DNA from: an uncultured Pigmentiphaga sp.
Lineage (GTDB): Bacteria; Pseudomonadota; Gammaproteobacteria; Burkholderiales; Burkholderiaceae_B
Assembly (NCBI GenBank): GCA_937891425.1
Contig: CALAGD010000106.1
Span: 1 to 21,172 of the forward strand
DNA length: 21,172 bases
Direction: 5' to 3'
Below are positions 15,580 through 21,172 of the stretch, piece by piece. Positions within the stretch are counted from its first letter, which is position 1, and each line of letters opens with the position of its first letter. The notes under the pieces were generated by a model that saw only the letters and a list, made by a program, of their open reading frames with translations, was not told the origin of the DNA and did no database searches. Made by a program: the position numbers and the translations under genes.

Positions 15580-16329
15580 CTATTCTTCTTTGAACTTGTA
15601 GACATGCGTCTTTGATGCCAGCTCGAATACGGGCACGCCGGCAGCAATATCGGCATAGCGACGTGCCTCGCCTTCATGAATTTCGCGGGCACGCTTGAGC
15701 ACGACTTCGACAACCTCGCGCGGAACAAAGCAGACCGCGCCTTCGTCGGCAACGACGAGATCACCGGGATGCACCTGGACGCCGGCAACGCGCACCGGGC
15801 CGTTGATGGCAACCGTTTGCACACGCCATTTCCCGGTGATGGAGCTGACCGACCGGCTCCACACAGGAAAACCGATGCTGCGCTGTTCCTCGACGTCACG
15901 TATCCCACCATCCACGATCGCGCCGACTTCTCCCTGGCGTTTGCCGATCGTGGCAGAAATTCCGCCCATGTTGGAAATGCCGTCGACGCCTTCGATGACC
16001 AGAACGTCGCCCGGTTCCGCCAGGTTGTGTGCTTCGATTTCAGCCATGCGGGAAATGCGCTCGCGCGCGCCCTTGTAGGTCTGGTCGCGCTGTTCGATAT
16101 TGCGCACGGTGATGGCCGGGCCGGCGATGCGCGCACCCGGTATGGTCAGGCGCAGGGTGGAACCAGGTATGACGCCCACGATTCCCAGCTCGTCCAGCGC
16201 GTCGGACACCGTGCCGGTCATGTCGGACAGTGCCAGATAGCCGTCGATGATTTCCTTCGGATAACGGGGGACGTCCAGCATGACGATGGACTCGGGCGGA
16301 ATCTTGCCCAGAGGTTGCTTGTGCGACAT
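15580..16329 (-). CDS. RraA-like family protein (HMG/CHA aldolase-type)
   Basis: 249 residues. The fold and active-site blocks of the RraA/4-hydroxy-4-methyl-2-oxoglutarate aldolase family are visible: SDALDELGIVGVIPG near the N-terminus, ARIAGPAITVRN, the pyruvate-binding GDVLVIEGVDGISNMGGISA, and the metal/substrate motif VDGGIRD with R144-D145. Because these catalytic residues are kept, an aldolase or decarboxylase acting on an oxo-dicarboxylic acid is more likely than an RNase E inhibitor role, and the enzyme operon supports that. The ATG at 16329 has GAGGAG upstream. It starts 10 bp after the M19-like gene stops and is 46 bp from the Bug gene. Confidence 0.9.
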   Translation of the reverse strand: MSHKQPLGKIPPESIVMLDVPRYPKEIIDGYLALSDMTGTVSDALDELGIVGVIPGSTLRLTIPGARIAGPAITVRNIEQRDQTYKGARERISRMAEIEAHNLAEPGDVLVIEGVDGISNMGGISATIGKRQGEVGAIVDGGIRDVEEQRSIGFPVWSRSVSSITGKWRVQTVAINGPVRVAGVQVHPGDLVVADEGAVCFVPREVVEVVLKRAREIHEGEARRYADIAAGVPVFELASKTHVYKFKEE

Positions 16330-16339
16330 GGTTTTCTCC

Positions 16340-17296
16340 TCAGGACGCCAGAACCGTCTTGAAAACACGCAGCGCGTTGTCGCGTGCGATGGCGGAAACA
16401 TCGGCTTCGGACAGGCCGCTTGCGAGCAGTGCTTCCAGGAAACGCTGCTGGTCGGCAAGATCCTCCACCGGGTAGCGCCATGGCCAGGTGCCATACACCT
16501 CAGGCTTCTTCATGAATTCCTGATAGCGTTCGGCAGGCTGCCCGAGAATAAAATCGGTGCCGATGGCGACGTGCTGTGCCCCCATCAGGCGGACGGCATG
16601 CTGCACGTGAGCGATGACGTCGGCATGCGAAGGCTTCACCCCTTGACGTACGATGGGTGGCAAGTAGCAGATGCCCAGTACGCCGCCGCTGTCGCGGATT
16701 GCCTGCAGTGCCGCGTCGCCCTTGTTGCGGACGTTGTTGCACACTGCGAGGCAGTTCGCATGCGTGGCCGTAACCGGGTGTTTCGAGGCACGGGCGGCCT
16801 CGATGGCGCTGCGATCACCAGTGTGAGAGAGATCGATGACGATGCCGAGCCGGTTCAGTTCACTGACGAGTTCCAGCCCCAACGAGGACAGTCCCGCATC
16901 GTTGGGTTCGGCACACCCGTCCGCGTAAATATTGCGCACGTTGTGTGCGATCTGGATGACCCGCACGCCCAGGGCATGGAACAGTTCAAGCAGCTGCAGC
17001 TTGCGTCCAACATCCGGAACATTCTGATATCCGAACACGACGCCCAGCTTGCCCGAACGTTCGGCGGTGTCGAAATCATCGGCCGTTTCGATGACATGAA
17101 CGAGGTCGCGCATGCGGTGATAATGGGCGCGTACTGCGGCAAGTTCCGACAAACTGTCACGTAGCGTCGGCAGCGGATTCACCGTCGAAAAGTTGTTCAC
17201 GGTAATGTGAATGGCGGTTACGCCATGTGCCAGTGCCTGTTCGACATATTCTGGCGTCGTGCGTGAACCATCGAGAAGATCGAATATTTTGTACAT
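16340..17296 (-). CDS. M19 (membrane dipeptidase-like) family protein with altered metal site
   Basis: 318 residues of the renal dipeptidase (M19) fold. The second-metal ligands are kept: H158 in GIVIDLSHTG and H179 in VTATHANC, followed by NVRNKGD (R190) and D248 in AIGTDF. The N-terminal H-x-D motif that binds the first metal is missing: the start reads FDLLDGSRTT where canonical enzymes have D-G-H-N-D. The bridging Glu is Gln (Q91 in VVFGYQNV). This matches a distinct bacterial M19 subgroup that starts FD-x-LDG and has FG-(F/Y)-QN, so it is a real branch rather than a damaged copy. Its reaction is unknown; cleavage of an amide or lactam is possible. The ATG at 17296 lacks a good ribosome-binding site, but an upstream ATG at 17339 lies outside the predicted transcript. 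First gene of the operon. Confidence 0.85.
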   Translation of the reverse strand: MYKIFDLLDGSRTTPEYVEQALAHGVTAIHITVNNFSTVNPLPTLRDSLSELAAVRAHYHRMRDLVHVIETADDFDTAERSGKLGVVFGYQNVPDVGRKLQLLELFHALGVRVIQIAHNVRNIYADGCAEPNDAGLSSLGLELVSELNRLGIVIDLSHTGDRSAIEAARASKHPVTATHANCLAVCNNVRNKGDAALQAIRDSGGVLGICYLPPIVRQGVKPSHADVIAHVQHAVRLMGAQHVAIGTDFILGQPAERYQEFMKKPEVYGTWPWRYPVEDLADQQRFLEALLASGLSEADVSAIARDNALRVFKTVLAS

Positions 17297-17319
17297 GGGT
17301 GATTGCTGGTGAGGAAAAA

Positions 17320-17336
17320 GGTACGAAGTGCGGACC
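17320..17336. promoter_or_regulatory. Palindromic operator 1, probable IclR-family site
   Basis: A 17-bp imperfect palindrome of form GGTnCGnA-n-TnCGnACC, at and just after the predicted transcription start of the minus-strand operon. It shares GGTnC-N7-GnACC with operator 2 at 17405-17421, and the two are inverted relatives of each other (14 of 17 bases). Binding here would block the operon promoter. Confidence 0.6.
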
Positions 17337-17337
17337 A

Positions 17338-17361
17338 TGCGATCTATACTTCGTGATCGCA
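17338..17361. promoter_or_regulatory. 24-bp dyad over the operon promoter
   Basis: Perfect 7-bp arms TGCGATC and GATCGCA separated by 10 bp, covering the -10 element and part of the spacer of the operon promoter. The sequence differs from the two 17-bp palindromes, although its centre shares ATACT-(T/A)-CGT with operator 2. It could bind IclR or a second regulator. Confidence 0.5.
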
Positions 17362-17370
17362 GTGTGACAA
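17343..17370 (-). promoter_or_regulatory. Sigma70-type promoter of the M19-RraA-Bug-aldolase operon
   Basis: On the minus strand -35 TTGTCA (17365-17370) and -10 TATAGA (17343-17348) have a 16-bp spacer. The predicted start near 17336 gives a leader of about 40 nt before the ATG at 17296. The operators described overlap it. Confidence 0.65.
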
Positions 17371-17385
17371 CCGGCCCCTGGCGGG

Positions 17386-17414
17386 TCAACAAAAGAAACG
17401 GAAAGGTCCATACT
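17386..17414 (+). promoter_or_regulatory. Possible iclR promoter
   Basis: TCAACA (17386-17391), a 17-bp spacer, then CATACT (17409-17414). The -10 lies inside operator 2, which would give autorepression. Both elements match the consensus at only four of six positions. Confidence 0.4.
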
Positions 17415-17421
17415 ACGTACC
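17405..17421. promoter_or_regulatory. Palindromic operator 2, probable IclR-family site
   Basis: A 17-bp imperfect palindrome, GGTnCnTA-n-TAnGnACC, ending 13 bp before the iclR start codon. It is centred 85 bp (about eight helical turns) from operator 1, so paired binding or looping is possible. Confidence 0.6.
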
Positions 17422-17434
17422 GTTTGGAGGAGAC

Positions 17435-18229
17435 ATGACGAAAGGGCAAGATGCAGGCGGGGCCCAGACGATCGAACGGGCAGTCCTCATCCTGCGTGAA
17501 CTGGCCTCGGCAGCCGACAGTGGCATGCGCCTCGTCGACCTGCAACGCGCCACCAACCTCAGCAAGCCAACGGTGCACCGCATCCTGCGCGCGCTTTCCA
17601 TCCACGGACTGGTCGCCCAGGATGCGCCGAGCCGCCGCTACCGGCTGGGCCAGGAACTGGCCGTCCTGGGCTGGTCGGTGACTCGCACCAGCTACGATCT
17701 TCGTGAGCTTTGCCAGCCCGAGATGCTGGCGCTGGCCGAGGAAACCGGCGACACCTCCTTCCTGACGGTACGCTCGGGCATCGATTCGGTATGCATCGAC
17801 CGCAAGATGGGGCCATACCCCATCAAGGCATTCACGGTGGATGTCGGTACGCGCCGTCCTCTACCCGTGGGGGCGGGAGGTGTCGCCATCATTTCCTGCC
17901 TCCATGAAAGCGAGGCCGAGCTCGTTTTCCTCAACAACCGCGAGCGTCTGCAGAAATATTCCAACATTAGTGAGCGTGCGCTGTGGCGGGCGGTACACAT
18001 GGCGCGCTCGGAAGGCTATGCCCTCAGTGACGGATTCGTACTCAAGGGCGTACGGGGCCTGGCCGTGCCGCTCAAGAACTCCAGGGGCGAGGCGGTCGCG
18101 GCATTGAGCATCGCCGCCATCGCCGACCGGGTGTCGCGTGCGCGTCTGCCTTCCCTGGTAAGCATCCTGCGGCGGCTCGCAGCCAGCATCGAGAAGAAGA
18201 TTGCGCGTGTCGATCATGTCCATCACTGA
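17435..18229 (+). CDS. IclR-family transcriptional regulator
   Basis: 264 residues. A winged helix-turn-helix domain spans about residues 10-72 (QTIERAVLILRELASA, then LVDLQRATNLSKPTVHRIL with wing SRRYRLG). The IclR effector-binding domain follows from about 85 to 255, with LTVRSGIDSVCIDRK, RRPLPVGAGGVAIISCL and the late block GLAVPLKNSRGEAVAALSIA. It probably responds to a substrate or intermediate of the divergent four-gene operon. The ATG at 17435 has GGAGG upstream. Palindromes in the shared 138-bp region fit repression of both the operon and itself. A short GC hairpin (GGCCG/CGGCC, 18251-18266) follows the gene. Confidence 0.95.
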   Translation: MTKGQDAGGAQTIERAVLILRELASAADSGMRLVDLQRATNLSKPTVHRILRALSIHGLVAQDAPSRRYRLGQELAVLGWSVTRTSYDLRELCQPEMLALAEETGDTSFLTVRSGIDSVCIDRKMGPYPIKAFTVDVGTRRPLPVGAGGVAIISCLHESEAELVFLNNRERLQKYSNISERALWRAVHMARSEGYALSDGFVLKGVRGLAVPLKNSRGEAVAALSIAAIADRVSRARLPSLVSILRRLAASIEKKIARVDHVHH

Positions 18230-18277
18230 CGCCGGGTGAGTGCTGTGTGAGGCCGTTCGGTCGGCCCGTTTCGCCCT

Positions 18278-18283
18278 TACAAT
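18278..18283 (+). promoter_or_regulatory. Probable -10 element of the gltS promoter
   Basis: TACAAT matches five of six consensus bases, 44 bp before the gltS ATG. Upstream, TTCGGT at 18256-18261 (16-bp spacing) is a poor -35. The 98-bp gap after iclR must hold the promoter unless gltS is read through from iclR. Confidence 0.35.
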
Positions 18284-18327
18284 GGCCGGTTTGAGGTCCC
18301 GGAAACATTTGTCGGCGAGTCGAAGAC

Positions 18328-19542
18328 ATGCTGGTTGAATTGAACGCAATGACCACCCTGCTCATCGCGATCGTGGTCTTGCTGGTTGGGCGGGCGGTCA
18401 TTGCCAGGGTGGGGGTCCTGCGACGGTACTCGATCCCCGAGCCCGTCGTGGGCGGGCTGCTGGCAGCCCTCCTGGTCACGGCCTTGCGGTTCGGGGTGGA
18501 CACGCAGGTGTCCATGGATCTGTCGCTGCAGAGTCCCCTGATGCTGGCATTTTTTGCCAGCGTGGGCCTCGGGGCCGACGTGCGCACGCTCATGAAGGGA
18601 GGACGCACCCTGGTGCTGTTCTGGTTTCTGCTGGTCGGCCAGCTGGTACTGCAGAATCTGGCAGGGCTGGGGGTCGCCTGGGCGATGGACCTGCACCCGC
18701 TCACCGGCATGCTGGCGGGCTCCATCACGATGATGGGCGGCCACGGTACCGGAGCCGCCTATGCGGGCAGGTTCCAGGATGTCTACAACCTGCAGGGCTC
18801 CATGGAGATGGCCATGGCTTGCGCCACGTTCGGGCTCGTGCTTGGCGGGGTTCTGGGCGGACCGTTGGCGCAGCGCCTCATCCGGCGCGATCACCTTGAG
18901 CCTGACAACAGGCACGAGGGTGAGAACGTCCAGAACGTGCAGCAGGCCGAGGCAGGGTCCGCGGCCCGGCTGACCCCCGCATCGTTCATCGAGAATCTGC
19001 TGCTGCTTGCGTTTTGCGTGGTGGTCGGACAGTGGCTCAGCGGGGTCACCGAGAACGAATACGTCATGTTGCCGACCTTCGTCTGGTCGCTGTTCACCGG
19101 GGTGGTGGTGCGCAACGGGCTTACGCTCAGTGGTCTGCGCAAAGTCGATGACGATGCCGTCGGGCTGCTGGGTGGGGTAGCGCTGTCACTGTTCCTGGCA
19201 ATGGCCCTGATGTCGCTTCAGCTCTGGGAGCTGACTGCGCTGGCGTTGCCCATACTGATCATTCTGGGCGTGCAGACGACGGTTGCCGCGATTTACATCA
19301 CGGTGCTTACCTATCGCGTCATGGGCAAGAACTACGATGCCGCGGTCATAGTGGCCGGCAACGCCGGTCTGGCTCTGGGAGCGACGCCCACGGCCATTGC
19401 GAACATGCAGGCCATTACGAACAAGTACGGTCCTTCGCCGCAGGCGTTCCTTATCATCCCTATCGTCGGGGCGTTCCTGATCGACATCACGAATGCCCTG
19501 TTCATCCAGGGCTTTCTCGCCTTGCCGATTTTCGGGTTCTGA
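18328..19542 (+). CDS. gltS: Sodium/glutamate symporter, GltS (ESS family)
   Basis: 404 residues (E. coli GltS 401). It imports glutamate with Na+ across the inner membrane. Two inverted halves are seen, each with a re-entrant glycine motif: MMGGHGTGAAYA in the first half and GNAGLALGATPTAIANM in the second, the G-G-H-G-T and G-x-x-G-x-T-P-T-A signatures of ESS transporters. The N-terminal RRYSIPEPVVGGLLAAL is also typical. A hydrophilic central loop (about residues 190-217) separates the halves. The ATG at 18328 has only a weak purine-rich sequence upstream. It is followed 4 bp later by the TAXI gene, so the pair is almost surely one operon. Confidence 0.95.
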   Translation: MLVELNAMTTLLIAIVVLLVGRAVIARVGVLRRYSIPEPVVGGLLAALLVTALRFGVDTQVSMDLSLQSPLMLAFFASVGLGADVRTLMKGGRTLVLFWFLLVGQLVLQNLAGLGVAWAMDLHPLTGMLAGSITMMGGHGTGAAYAGRFQDVYNLQGSMEMAMACATFGLVLGGVLGGPLAQRLIRRDHLEPDNRHEGENVQNVQQAEAGSAARLTPASFIENLLLLAFCVVVGQWLSGVTENEYVMLPTFVWSLFTGVVVRNGLTLSGLRKVDDDAVGLLGGVALSLFLAMALMSLQLWELTALALPILIILGVQTTVAAIYITVLTYRVMGKNYDAAVIVAGNAGLALGATPTAIANMQAITNKYGPSPQAFLIIPIVGAFLIDITNALFIQGFLALPIFGF

Positions 19543-19546
19543 GACG

Positions 19547-21127
19547 ATGACTCGTAACTTCCTCGTACCCTGCTCTCCCGTCATGCTTCGGCTGCAGCGT
19601 GACCCGGGCCTCCTCTGGTGGGGCTACCGACTGTTCGTCCTTGGGCTGATCCTGCTGCTGCTCACCATGCTGGGCGGATGTACCAGAGGGCCCGAGCTGG
19701 ACGAGGTCCGCCAGGTCGTTTCCGAGCGGCTGGGCACCGCCTTCGACGAGCCCGTACTCGAGATCAGCGGGATGCGTCGCCTGGGCAGTGTCGATCTGGC
19801 GGACGTCGATCTCGGCGAAACGCTGGTCGCCGTGTACTACAACGGCCGGTTCACGCTGGTTCGCGACTACCGTTTTGGCGACTGGGGGGCGATCAACCCT
19901 GCGGCGCTTGCACAGCTGCTTGGCGCTGCCGAGCCCGGTGTGACTGGCATCAACGGCCAGGGCAACAAGGCGGGCGACGTGCTGTACGTGCGCGGGTCGG
20001 TCGTATTCCGGAAGGACGGCGACCGGTGGGTCGCGACGGAGTTCGTGCCTGGAAGGTCGTCGGCAACCGCCAGCACCGGCGGCGACTCCAGTAGTAGCGC
20101 TCGCGCGCTGGTCGAGTCGATCATGCGACGGTTTACAGCACCGCCAGGGCCCGATGCGAATACTTCGCGCGCCATCATCATGGAAGAGCTGGAGCAGGCA
20201 CTGCGCCAGATCGACTTGCGGCTCGACCATCTTCAGCAGGTTCGTATCGTCGCTGGTGGCCCCGCCGGCGGGGAATACGATCTCATCGCCAGGACGATCG
20301 CAGACTACCTGGCTTCCATCGGAGACAAGGTCGACAGCACGAACTCGCACGGTAGTGTGCAGAACGTTCAGATGCTGCGCGATGGCGAGATCGACCTCGC
20401 TCTCGTGCAGAACGACGTGGCCCGGATGGCATACGAAGGAACAGGCCCGTTCGCAGGGGGGGCCGTGACCTCGCTACGTGCGTTGGGCAGCCTCTTTCCC
20501 GAGCCCATCCACATCGTCGTGCGGGCTGATGGGCCCACATCCGTGAAAGGGCTACGCGGCAAGCGGGTTGCGCTGGGTGCTCCGGGCTCCGGTACCCGCG
20601 CCACAGCCTTGCAGGTACTTGAAGCGCATGGCCTGGGCGAGCACGACATCCAGATATCCGATCTTGGCCCTGTCGAAGCGGGTGACGCCCTGGCCCGTGG
20701 CGATATCGATGCCTACTTCAGCGTGGTCCATGCGCCGGCGCGGCAGCTGCAACAGCTGGCTGCACGCGACTCCATACGCCTGCTGCAGCTGGCGCCGGAA
20801 GCCATTGCCGCGCTGACGGCAAAGAATCCAGCACTGGTGCCCATCTCGTTGCCGGCCGGTACTTACCCGCGCCAGCGCAGGGCAGTGCCGACGGTAGCCG
20901 TGGCCGCGCTGCTGGTGGGTACGTCCGATTTGCCGAATGCGGAGGTGCGCCGTCTGTTGCAGCAGGTGTACAACGATATTGATTTCGTCGCCGTAGGCAG
21001 TAGCGCCGGGTCGATGATTTCACTGGACCATGCACGCACCGGGGTGACGATACCCATGCACACTGAAGCCTATGAGTTCCTGGACGAAGCAATGCTGCCT
21101 CCTCTGCCCAGGGATGCTCGCCCATGA
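19547..21127 (+). CDS. TAXI-family TRAP-type solute-binding lipoprotein with extra N-terminal domain
   Basis: 526 residues. A hydrophobic signal (RLFVLGLILLLLTM) ends in the lipobox LGGC with the lipidated Cys at C45; Thr at +2 does not signal inner-membrane retention. Residues about 46-170 form a separate domain (LDEVRQVVSERLG, RDYRFGDWGAIN, GINGQGNKAGDVLYVRGSVV) of unknown function, then a Ser-rich linker and a short helix. From about 232 comes the TAXI domain: VRIVAGGPAGGEYDLIARTI, STNSHGSVQNVQMLRDGEID, LALVQNDVA and KGLRGKRVALGAPGSGTRAT. The total is far longer than usual TAXI receptors (about 320). The ATG at 19547 overlaps the end of gltS by position (4-bp gap), suggesting translational coupling; an internal ATG at 19583 would also keep the signal. 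No TRAP permease (DctQ/DctM) is seen here. Confidence 0.87.
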   Translation: MTRNFLVPCSPVMLRLQRDPGLLWWGYRLFVLGLILLLLTMLGGCTRGPELDEVRQVVSERLGTAFDEPVLEISGMRRLGSVDLADVDLGETLVAVYYNGRFTLVRDYRFGDWGAINPAALAQLLGAAEPGVTGINGQGNKAGDVLYVRGSVVFRKDGDRWVATEFVPGRSSATASTGGDSSSSARALVESIMRRFTAPPGPDANTSRAIIMEELEQALRQIDLRLDHLQQVRIVAGGPAGGEYDLIARTIADYLASIGDKVDSTNSHGSVQNVQMLRDGEIDLALVQNDVARMAYEGTGPFAGGAVTSLRALGSLFPEPIHIVVRADGPTSVKGLRGKRVALGAPGSGTRATALQVLEAHGLGEHDIQISDLGPVEAGDALARGDIDAYFSVVHAPARQLQQLAARDSIRLLQLAPEAIAALTAKNPALVPISLPAGTYPRQRRAVPTVAVAALLVGTSDLPNAEVRRLLQQVYNDIDFVAVGSSAGSMISLDHARTGVTIPMHTEAYEFLDEAMLPPLPRDARP

Positions 21128-21157
21128 AAAAAGGCCAACCAGTGCTGGTTGGCCTTT
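21127..21157 (-). terminator. Intrinsic terminator, best oriented for a leftward gene beyond the window
   Basis: A perfect 12-bp stem AAAGGCCAACCA/TGGTTGGCCTTT with loop GTGC directly follows the TAXI stop. On the minus strand it ends in six T; on the plus strand only three T precede GGGG. It likely serves a convergent gene to the right and may also stop the gltS-TAXI transcript. Confidence 0.8.
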
Positions 21158-21172
21158 GGGGAATTCTGGTGG

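Noticed and set aside
15534..16136. A long N-terminal extension of the Bug receptor frame
   Set aside because: It overlaps the RraA-like gene in another frame. The start at 15533 gives a proper signal peptide and has GGAGGAG upstream.
17297..17605. Upstream extension of the M19-like gene toward or past the IclR start
   Set aside because: It would cover the divergent promoter and the start of the well-supported iclR gene; the predicted transcript begins near 17336.

Overview
The window (about 21 kb, GC-rich) looks like chromosome of a betaproteobacterium, most likely Burkholderiales/Alcaligenaceae (Bordetella/Achromobacter/Pusillimonas-like). The basis is the orphan Bug/TctC-type binding protein next to small catabolic enzymes, the MHS-family symporter, the TAXI lipoprotein and the close beta/gammaproteobacterial forms of AhpC/AhpF, YnfA and Kch. 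No RNA gene, insertion sequence, integrase or CRISPR array was seen.

Layout. (1) 1-545: remnant of a TauD/TfdA-type dioxygenase, cut off at its 3' side where it meets the next gene. (2) 545-2436 (-): YkvI-type membrane protein followed 17 bp later by a class III (deacylase-type) sirtuin. (3) 2864-3604 (-): TorF-type putative porin, flanked by two non-coding stretches of 427 and 347 bp. (4) 3952-5148 (-): MFS transporter, divergent from a periplasmic BOF-domain protein (5323-5739, +). (5) 5847-8076 (-): ahpC and ahpF, with an OxyR-like site and promoter before ahpC and an intrinsic terminator between the two genes. (6) 8261-9613 (-): MHS-family symporter, divergent from an SDR oxidoreductase and a THI5/NMT1-like binding protein that lacks a signal peptide (9957-11670, +). 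(7) 11715-12271: YnfA (-) and a DUF2905 protein (+), starting only 20 bp apart. (8) 12355-13605 (-): a Kch-type potassium channel. (9) 13712-17296 (-): a four-gene operon (M19-like protein, RraA-like aldolase, Bug receptor, class II aldolase-like protein), divergent from an IclR regulator (17435-18229, +). The 138-bp gap between operon and regulator holds two 17-bp palindromes, a separate dyad and a good sigma70-type promoter. (10) 18328-21127 (+): GltS-type sodium/glutamate symporter followed 4 bp later by a TAXI-family binding lipoprotein with an extra N-terminal domain.

How the genes work together. AhpC/AhpF form an NADH-driven peroxide-scavenging pair under probable OxyR control. The IclR-controlled operon is probably a dedicated uptake and breakdown route for a small organic acid or amide whose identity the sequence does not show; its M19-like and class II aldolase-like members both lack canonical catalytic residues. 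The most unusual arrangement is the apparent translational coupling of a TAXI receptor (normally part of TRAP transporters) to a GltS symporter with no TRAP permease in view. Some TAXI proteins are known to bind glutamate, so a receptor-assisted ESS-family transporter is a testable idea.
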